A stretch of 11,540 nt of DNA from contig JAMOAF010000365.1 in assembly GCA_023621895.1 (NCBI GenBank), forward strand, positions 1 to 11,540, in the 5' to 3' direction. This document shows positions 6,213 to 11,540 of this stretch, one piece after another (positions within the stretch are counted from its first letter, which is position 1; each line of letters opens with the position of its first letter). A program made the translations under genes and the position numbers. The DNA is from Planctomycetota bacterium (GTDB lineage: Bacteria > Planctomycetota > Planctomycetia > Pirellulales > Thermoguttaceae). Under the pieces are notes generated by a model. It saw only the letters and a list, made by a program, of their open reading frames with translations, did not search any database and was not told the DNA's origin.

Positions 6213-8402
6213 TCATTCTCGCAGGAAGCTCAGCAGCCGGTCAACCGCGCTGGCCGCGGCTGCGCCGGCCGCCGGCGAGAACTCGAGCTTCTCCGGCGAG
6301 CTCAATCCGGCGTACACCGCGCGCGGCCAGCCGAACAGGTCCTGGCAGCGATCCGGCGGCAGAGGCTCGAGCATCGCATCGACCGGGTCGATCCATGCCA
6401 GCCGGCGGGGCGCGACCAGGGAGGCCAGGTCCGGCAGGTCGAACGTTTGCAGAGCCCGGGGCACCCAGAAATAGTCGCGGCAGGCGTAATACCGCGAGCC
6501 GGTGATCAGCCGGTAGGAGGGCACCGTCCGCACGCAGGCGACGGCGGCGGGCCGAGGGTCGAATGCAGCGCTGGCAAGGGCCCACACTCCGCCGAGACCT
6601 TCGCCCACCAGCACCACCGGCCGGCCGGTCAGGTCGTCGCGCGAGGCGATCCAGTCCAGCCCCCGAATCACGTCGAACGTCTGCATTGCCAGGAGGGTCG
6701 TCCCCAATTGCGCGGTGGCGACGGCGGTCGAATCGAACTGGAACTGCTGGGGATCGTAGCGGGTCAAGGGCAAGAGTTTCGGCCGGTCGCGAGGATCGGT
6801 CTCGCCGGCGCCGCGCACATCAAGCGAAAACACCAACTGGCCGGCGCGGACCAATTCCAGTGCGAGCGACGGCTGGGCCGCCCCCGCCGGTTTTCCTTCG
6901 TCCGAAATGTGCATCACCAGGGGGCCGCGGCCGCCGCCCTGCTTGGGTTTGAGCAGCAGCGCCGGCAAGCGGACCGCCGGCTCGCTCTCCAGGACGAGCC
7001 GCTCGGCCGTGAAACCTTCGTGGTCGACTGTGCCGTGCGCGGCGCAGGGAGGCGCCCCGCGCCGCTCGGGCAATCGCAGGCCGAGCCGCGCCCGCACGGC
7101 CTCGCCGATTTCAGTGCGGACCCGGTCGATCGCCCGCGCGTCCTCCGGGACCGGCCGGCGGCTGAGCAGGCTCTCGGCCCGGGCGGCGTTGAGGGTCTGG
7201 CCCGACGCGCTTCCCAGATCGCGGAGCGTGTATCCGGTGGAAGTGCAGCGGAGAGACTCGGGAGTCTCGGGCGTCAAGGGAGGTTCCAGGGAGCCCTCCG
7301 CCTGCTTGCCGAACCAGCGGTTGAGCCAGCCGTACGCCGGTTCGCGCTTCGGCTGCTTCATGTCGTGCACGCCGTCGACGAGCACCATCTGGAGGCGCTC
7401 GTCCTCGGCCCCGAGTCCCCGGTAGAACGGGCGCATCCAGTCTATCTTGCGCTGGTGGCCCGATTCCTCGCCCGAGTCGCGCCCGACGATGAACAGGCAG
7501 GGGCGAGGCGCGATCAGGCTGAGCAGGTCCGCCTTGGGCAGTTCCTTGCCGGCCAGGTAAGTCTCCTCCATGCTCCCGCCGGGATGGGCGGCGGCACAGA
7601 CCTTGATTCGCGTGTCGGCGGCGGTGGCCAGCAGGGCCATGATCCCGCCCCCCGAGTTGCCCACGACGCCGATCCGCTCGGCGTCGACTTCGGGCCGGGT
7701 GACGAGATAGTCGACGGCCCGGGTGGCGTCCCAGGTGCGATAGCCCGCCAGCGAGCGACCGACCAGCCACGAGGGCCGGGCCAGGCAGTGGTGCTGGCTG
7801 ACGCAGAGCGGGACGAGCGGCTTGCCCGTCTCCGGCTCGAAATACTCCGAACGCTCTCCCTGCCCCGTCGGGTCCAACGCCAACACCACGTACCCCTTGA
7901 GCACCAGTCCCAGGCAGGCCTCGTGATACAGCCGGGAAGCCTTGCCTTCCGCGGCGTGGCCGCAGGTGAACAGGACGCCCGGCTGGGGAAGCGGCCGGTG
8001 CTTCGGCACGTAAAAATTGGCGGTGCAGTAGTACTTCGGCTGACTCTGAAAGATCAATTTCTCAATCACGTAGTCGGGCCGGTCCAGTTTGCCGACGATC
8101 CGGGCGTCGAGCGGGCATTTCTCGCCAAAATCGCCGAGGATTTCCGCAAGCCGGCCGCGGGTCCGCTCCTGCCGCGCCCGCCAAGCCTCCGGTGATTTGA
8201 GCTTTTCCAGTTCCCGCTCGCGAGCCTCCCAGACAGCCTGCATCTTCTCGCCGAGGTATTGCTGGAGCATCGAACGCGCTTGCTTGCTCTCGCCGGGCGT
8301 CTGGTAAACGCGGAGGTCGTCAACCGGCTCGGCGCCCAAGACCCGCGATACGAGAAGAGCGACAAGGAAGGCCAACAAGAAGTGTCTGATTCTGCCCATC
8401 AT
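6213..8402 (-). CDS. Secreted two-domain alpha/beta hydrolase, acetyl-xylan-esterase-like
   Basis: Numbering is from an in-frame GTG at 8411. GGAG (8414-8417) is only 2 nt from that GTG, so ATG 8402 or 8399 is the likelier start, giving about 729 aa. A signal peptide ends near LGA/EP (residue 27). The first hydrolase domain (about 100-370) has a complete-looking triad: S253 in GNSGGG, D312 in VGRDS and H349 in DGVHD. CGHAAEG (150-156) and DPTGQGERSEYFE (180-192) resemble the oxyanion and lid regions of large esterases. A second alpha/beta-hydrolase-like domain (about 455-730) has GEGLGG at 603-608, with glycine at the nucleophile position, and shows no obvious catalytic His. It is probably inactive. 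The likely role is removing acyl groups from a polysaccharide outside the cytoplasm; peptide or other ester substrates are possible. The gene lies between the large membrane-protein gene and the DUF4091 gene. Confidence 0.92.
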   Translation of the reverse strand: MMGRIRHFLLAFLVALLVSRVLGAEPVDDLRVYQTPGESKQARSMLQQYLGEKMQAVWEARERELEKLKSPEAWRARQERTRGRLAEILGDFGEKCPLDARIVGKLDRPDYVIEKLIFQSQPKYYCTANFYVPKHRPLPQPGVLFTCGHAAEGKASRLYHEACLGLVLKGYVVLALDPTGQGERSEYFEPETGKPLVPLCVSQHHCLARPSWLVGRSLAGYRTWDATRAVDYLVTRPEVDAERIGVVGNSGGGIMALLATAADTRIKVCAAAHPGGSMEETYLAGKELPKADLLSLIAPRPCLFIVGRDSGEESGHQRKIDWMRPFYRGLGAEDERLQMVLVDGVHDMKQPKREPAYGWLNRWFGKQAEGSLEPPLTPETPESLRCTSTGYTLRDLGSASGQTLNAARAESLLSRRPVPEDARAIDRVRTEIGEAVRARLGLRLPERRGAPPCAAHGTVDHEGFTAERLVLESEPAVRLPALLLKPKQGGGRGPLVMHISDEGKPAGAAQPSLALELVRAGQLVFSLDVRGAGETDPRDRPKLLPLTRYDPQQFQFDSTAVATAQLGTTLLAMQTFDVIRGLDWIASRDDLTGRPVVLVGEGLGGVWALASAAFDPRPAAVACVRTVPSYRLITGSRYYACRDYFWVPRALQTFDLPDLASLVAPRRLAWIDPVDAMLEPLPPDRCQDLFGWPRAVYAGLSSPEKLEFSPAAGAAAASAVDRLLSFLRE

Positions 8403-8411
8403 GCGTCTCAC

Positions 8412-8492
8412 GTCTCCAGAAGTCCCCTGTGTCTGGGTAGGTTCTCGCCAACGAGGATCAATCCGCCGGAATCAGCCGCACGACCGTTCCCG
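8412..8492 (-). other. Gap between the large membrane-protein gene and the esterase gene
   Basis: These 81 bp lie between the TAG stop (8493-8495) and the esterase start region. I see no strong terminator or promoter. GGAG at 8414-8417 is the candidate ribosome binding site. The lack of a terminator permits co-transcription. Confidence 0.4.
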
Positions 8493-11400
8493 CTATTCGG
8501 AAATCCGCGGCACGGCTGCCTCGACCGGCGGCCGCTTTTGCAGACGGCTGATCTGCACCGAGACCGCCGTTACCAGCAGCGCCAAGCCGAATATACCCCA
8601 CGGCAAGAGGAACAACCAGGCGCCGCCGGCCAGCGCGGCCAGCCAGGGCCAGCCGCGGCGGGCGACTGCGGCGGCGTCAGGCCGCCGGAGGCCATAAATC
8701 GCCGCGGCGGCCAGCGCCAGGCAGAGGCCGGCCCAGACAGCCGCGGACAGCCAGCGAGTGAGACTTTCGTGGCGAGCGCGGAGCACAAGGCGCGGCTGCC
8801 CGTGCAGCTTGCGGAAATGATACGGAGTTCCCACCAACGCGAGGTCCAAGTCGAGCGACAGATGGCCGGTCCCAGCCGCCGGGGCGCCCGCCGCGGCTTG
8901 CCCCTCCGCCAGCGGCTCACCCCCGGCTGGTCTCTCGGCGCCAGGCATCATGCCAAGAGCATCCGCCTCCTCGGCCTCTTCCGGCGCCTTGGATGGTTGC
9001 GGGGCGGACTCCTTTTCCTGGATCCGCTGCTGCTGCTGCTGCTTCGTCTGGAGCTTTTCCAACTGCTCGGCCGCCTGCTCGCGGAGCTTTCCGCGTTGTT
9101 GTTCCGGACGCCCTTGGGCCTCGTCCCGCAGGTTCTTCTCTGCGTCTGGCGGCGCGGCTTTCTCGCCGGCCGCCGGCGGCTCGGAGAGCTTCTCGAAGTC
9201 CCGCTCCAGTTGGGCCCCTCTCGGGCCGCCTTCCCGCTGCGGCGGCGGCTCGAAATAGAACTCCACCCCGTGGACGCGGGCGGCGTCCGTCTTCAGCTCC
9301 TCCAAACGCTTGATTTCCGCCTCGATCTGTTGCGCCTGCTGTTGAACATCGGGAGCGTTCATGGCGTCGGTCCGAACACTCTCGCGGGCATAGTTCTGAA
9401 GCGCCGAGCCAATCTGCTTGAGGTTGTATCGGGCTTTGGCCTGCGCGCCCGACTTGCCCCTGATGCTGGCCACCTGCGCCATCTGCCGCAACTCATCGAG
9501 GAACGACAACTTCCGCTCCTCTTGCTGGTACGCCGCGCCGACCTCCTCCAGGTTGCTCTCGTGCTTGACGAGACGGACTTGGTATTCTTGCGGCAGAAGC
9601 ACCGTCCACAGGGTTCGCGAGACGGGGATCTCGCTGAGAATCCGGGGGGCCGGCGGCCGGACCTCGGTCCAGCGGCCCAAGGGGCCGTCCAGATGGCCCG
9701 AATAGATCACGGCGACCTTCGACGAGAAGTCGCCGGCCGAAATCTTCTGGAGCGGCAACAGCGTGACGGAATGGTCCTGGCGGCGGACCTTGGCCGCGCG
9801 CACCGGCTGGCCGGAGACCTGGACGGACCACACCTGGCCATGGGGTGGCAACTCAAGTTCGAGAAACTGCAAGGTCAAGTTGCGGATGTTGTAAGCGGCC
9901 CGAGCGCGGTAGCGGCCGTCGGCATGGATCACCATCGTCAAGTCGGCCAGGCTGATCGTGGCCGCCAGGCCGGTCTCCTGCGCGCGGACGCGGCGCTGCC
10001 AGGCCAGAACGGCCTCCTCGCCGCTGACTCGGTAGGCAGCCACCGCTTGCCGCCGCACCGCATCGGCCAGGCCCTCGGGCACCTCGGCGATCGAGACTGC
10101 CGCCGCGCCGCTGGTCGTGGTTGCCGCGATCTCATCGGCGGTCAGGTTCTCGAGCACCACGTGGCTGCGCAGCCGCTCGACGCCGAGAGGCCGGATGATT
10201 GCGGCCGGCACCGTGCCGTCCTCCGGCAGCGGCAGGGTCTGGGCAAGCTGCACGCGATAGGCGTCGCGGACCGGCTGCTGTAGCTCGATCTCCCATGTGC
10301 GGGTCTGACCGGCCGCTTGGGAACGAATCTGCCGAATCCCCTCGCCGCGCAACTCGATGTCGTCGCCCAACCATCCGGGAGAAACGATCTGAAAGCGCGA
10401 ACGCCCCGCCTGCCGGATCTCGAAATCCACTTGGCTGAAATACGCCACGGCCCCCTCGCGAACACTGACCACCGTCGTCACGCCGCCCGTCAATCGCGCG
10501 GAGGCGGGGGACAGCCGCAGGCACAGGCCTTGAGGCGGCGATTCGCACTGAAATGCATAGTGCACCGGCCCGTCGCCGACCCGCAAGACGCCGTCGAGCG
10601 CCGCCGGATCGATCGATCGAGCGCCGCCGCTGCTTGTCAAAACGGCCTCCAGGTCGCCATCCAGGTAGACAGCCAGTTGGCCGCGCTGGGCTGCGACTCC
10701 TTCGACAACCACGCCGGGGACAACGAACTCGGCCTGGCTCGAGTCGCGCGCGACCGAACCCGCCACCGCCAGCTCCAGTTTTCCAATCGCCGGTTCGCTC
10801 CAATCCACTCTCAACTGCTGGCTCTTCTCGCCGCGCTGGATGAACCACTCCGCGCCCGGCGGGACCCGAACCTGAGAGACCCTCATTGCTGCCGGGAGCC
10901 GCAGCCGCAGCGACGAGATCGGTGCGCCCGCGACATCTGCGGTAAGCAGACTCCGCAGGCTGGCCTGGCGCTCCGCCACGGCAACCGCCGTGCGATCGGC
11001 CACTTCCACGCGCGGCTCGAGGCGATCGACCCGGAGTTGCAGGCGCCAGGGCCGCGCAGTGTAACGGTAAGCCGAGAATACGGCGCAGCCTTCGCGAGCC
11101 GTCCTCGGCAGATCGAGTTCCTCACGGCTGACCTGGTTCAAGCGGTCCGCCTCGTCGACGCGCACACGGAAATGGCTCTCGCAACCGATCGCCAGACGCC
11201 CCGTTTCTCGCACGACGCCGAGCGGCTCCAGGGCCTCGATGCCGATCGCGCCGGCCGGGCGGAGATCGCGGCAGTAACCGTCGATGTTCACGTCCGTGCC
11301 GGTTGCCACCTCCGCCTTTAGAGAAACCACCAGCCTCTGCCCAGCGCGATCGGGCGCCGTGGCGGGCTCGTCTTCGATCGACCAGTCCGCCACGTCGGCC

Positions 11401-11540
11401 CCCTGAACGCTCCGGATGGCCATGCCGGGCGGAATTCGCAATTGCACTTCGCTGACCGACCCCTGCTGGATTCGATAGTGCACGTTGCTCTGCAAACGAA
11501 CGCCCGAGTCGAGCACCTCGACCAACACGGATTGATCCGC
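8493..11540 (-). CDS. Large beta-rich, C-terminally membrane-anchored protein (5' end outside the window)
   Basis: The frame is open to the window edge, so the GTG at 11528 is not shown to be the start. At least 1015 aa are visible; numbering is from that GTG. Residues 1 to about 660 are a repetitive beta-rich region of strand-like segments and charged turns, without an enzyme motif I recognise. A helical region follows (about 675-855), with YNLKQIGSALQNY (701-713), an EIKRLEEL coiled-coil-like stretch (738-745) and five consecutive Gln (830-834). Next come a Pro/Ala/Glu/Gly-rich linker (about 840-888) and a conserved-looking segment LVGTPYHFRKLHG (898-910). Hydrophobic helices lie at about 926-947 and 962-992, the latter possibly two passes. 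It is probably a cell-envelope protein with most of its mass outside the cytoplasm, of a type I recall as hypothetical in planctomycetes. Function unknown. It is the most upstream visible gene of the leftward group. Confidence 0.88.
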   Translation of the reverse strand, partial: ADQSVLVEVLDSGVRLQSNVHYRIQQGSVSEVQLRIPPGMAIRSVQGADVADWSIEDEPATAPDRAGQRLVVSLKAEVATGTDVNIDGYCRDLRPAGAIGIEALEPLGVVRETGRLAIGCESHFRVRVDEADRLNQVSREELDLPRTAREGCAVFSAYRYTARPWRLQLRVDRLEPRVEVADRTAVAVAERQASLRSLLTADVAGAPISSLRLRLPAAMRVSQVRVPPGAEWFIQRGEKSQQLRVDWSEPAIGKLELAVAGSVARDSSQAEFVVPGVVVEGVAAQRGQLAVYLDGDLEAVLTSSGGARSIDPAALDGVLRVGDGPVHYAFQCESPPQGLCLRLSPASARLTGGVTTVVSVREGAVAYFSQVDFEIRQAGRSRFQIVSPGWLGDDIELRGEGIRQIRSQAAGQTRTWEIELQQPVRDAYRVQLAQTLPLPEDGTVPAAIIRPLGVERLRSHVVLENLTADEIAATTTSGAAAVSIAEVPEGLADAVRRQAVAAYRVSGEEAVLAWQRRVRAQETGLAATISLADLTMVIHADGRYRARAAYNIRNLTLQFLELELPPHGQVWSVQVSGQPVRAAKVRRQDHSVTLLPLQKISAGDFSSKVAVIYSGHLDGPLGRWTEVRPPAPRILSEIPVSRTLWTVLLPQEYQVRLVKHESNLEEVGAAYQQEERKLSFLDELRQMAQVASIRGKSGAQAKARYNLKQIGSALQNYARESVRTDAMNAPDVQQQAQQIEAEIKRLEELKTDAARVHGVEFYFEPPPQREGGPRGAQLERDFEKLSEPPAAGEKAAPPDAEKNLRDEAQGRPEQQRGKLREQAAEQLEKLQTKQQQQQRIQEKESAPQPSKAPEEAEEADALGMMPGAERPAGGEPLAEGQAAAGAPAAGTGHLSLDLDLALVGTPYHFRKLHGQPRLVLRARHESLTRWLSAAVWAGLCLALAAAAIYGLRRPDAAAVARRGWPWLAALAGGAWLFLLPWGIFGLALLVTAVSVQISRLQKRPPVEAAVPRISE
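9026..9043 (-). repeat. Short trinucleotide repeat (six GCT units) encoding poly-Gln
   Basis: Six GCT units on the + strand read as CAG codons on the coding strand, giving five Gln in a row (residues 830-834) in the helical part of the large membrane protein. Such tracts can change length by replication slippage in steps of three, which would keep the frame. Confidence 0.8.

Noticed and set aside
6447..8195. 582-codon + strand frame opposite the esterase gene
   Set aside because: It is a high-GC shadow; the opposite strand has a complete catalytic triad and signal peptide.
8259..10283. 674-codon + strand frame opposite the esterase and large membrane-protein genes
   Set aside because: It crosses two - strand genes and their gap, is rich in Arg/Leu/Gln as expected for a reverse-frame shadow, and has no domain. 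The - strand frames have signal peptides, motifs and membrane helices.

Overview
The window looks like the chromosome of a planctomycete, probably a Pirellulales-type bacterium. Reasons: the genes are GC-rich and mostly encode secreted proteins of families expanded in that group (DUF6807, DUF4091/GH123-like, tandem alpha/beta hydrolase esterase). There is also a very large beta-rich protein with a Q/E-rich helical region and C-terminal membrane helices. The assignment rests on family content and style, not on a marker gene.

Region 1 (1-1704) is mobile and repetitive. A complete IS4-family insertion sequence (14-1572, one transposase, perfect 14-bp inverted repeats) sits inside one unit of a short tandem array whose 20-bp core is GCCTCGCTTACGCGTCGGGT. 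The flanking 8-bp duplication CTTACGCG lies within the core, and removing the element plus one duplicate restores a unit identical to the next one. The transposase leader can fold so that its ribosome binding site is paired.

Region 2 (1705-4326, + strand) holds two genes 49 bp apart, probably co-transcribed: a secreted 491-aa protein of unrecognised family, perhaps a TIM-barrel glycoside hydrolase, and a secreted DUF6807 ('PmoA family') protein.

Region 3 (4351-11540, - strand) holds three genes in the same direction. In transcription order they are a large membrane-anchored protein whose 5' end is outside the window, a secreted two-domain esterase-like alpha/beta hydrolase with an apparently dead second domain, and a secreted DUF4091/GH123-like protein. 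The gaps (82-97 bp and 62-77 bp, depending on starts) allow an operon but do not prove one. The two groups converge at 4326/4351, where the two TGA stop codons form the arms of a possible terminator hairpin.

Taken together, regions 2 and 3 look like an extracytoplasmic carbohydrate-processing neighbourhood: two glycosidase-like proteins, an esterase that could remove acyl groups from glycans, and a DUF6807 protein often seen beside such enzymes. The substrate cannot be read from the sequence. No rRNA, tRNA, CRISPR array or phage gene was seen.
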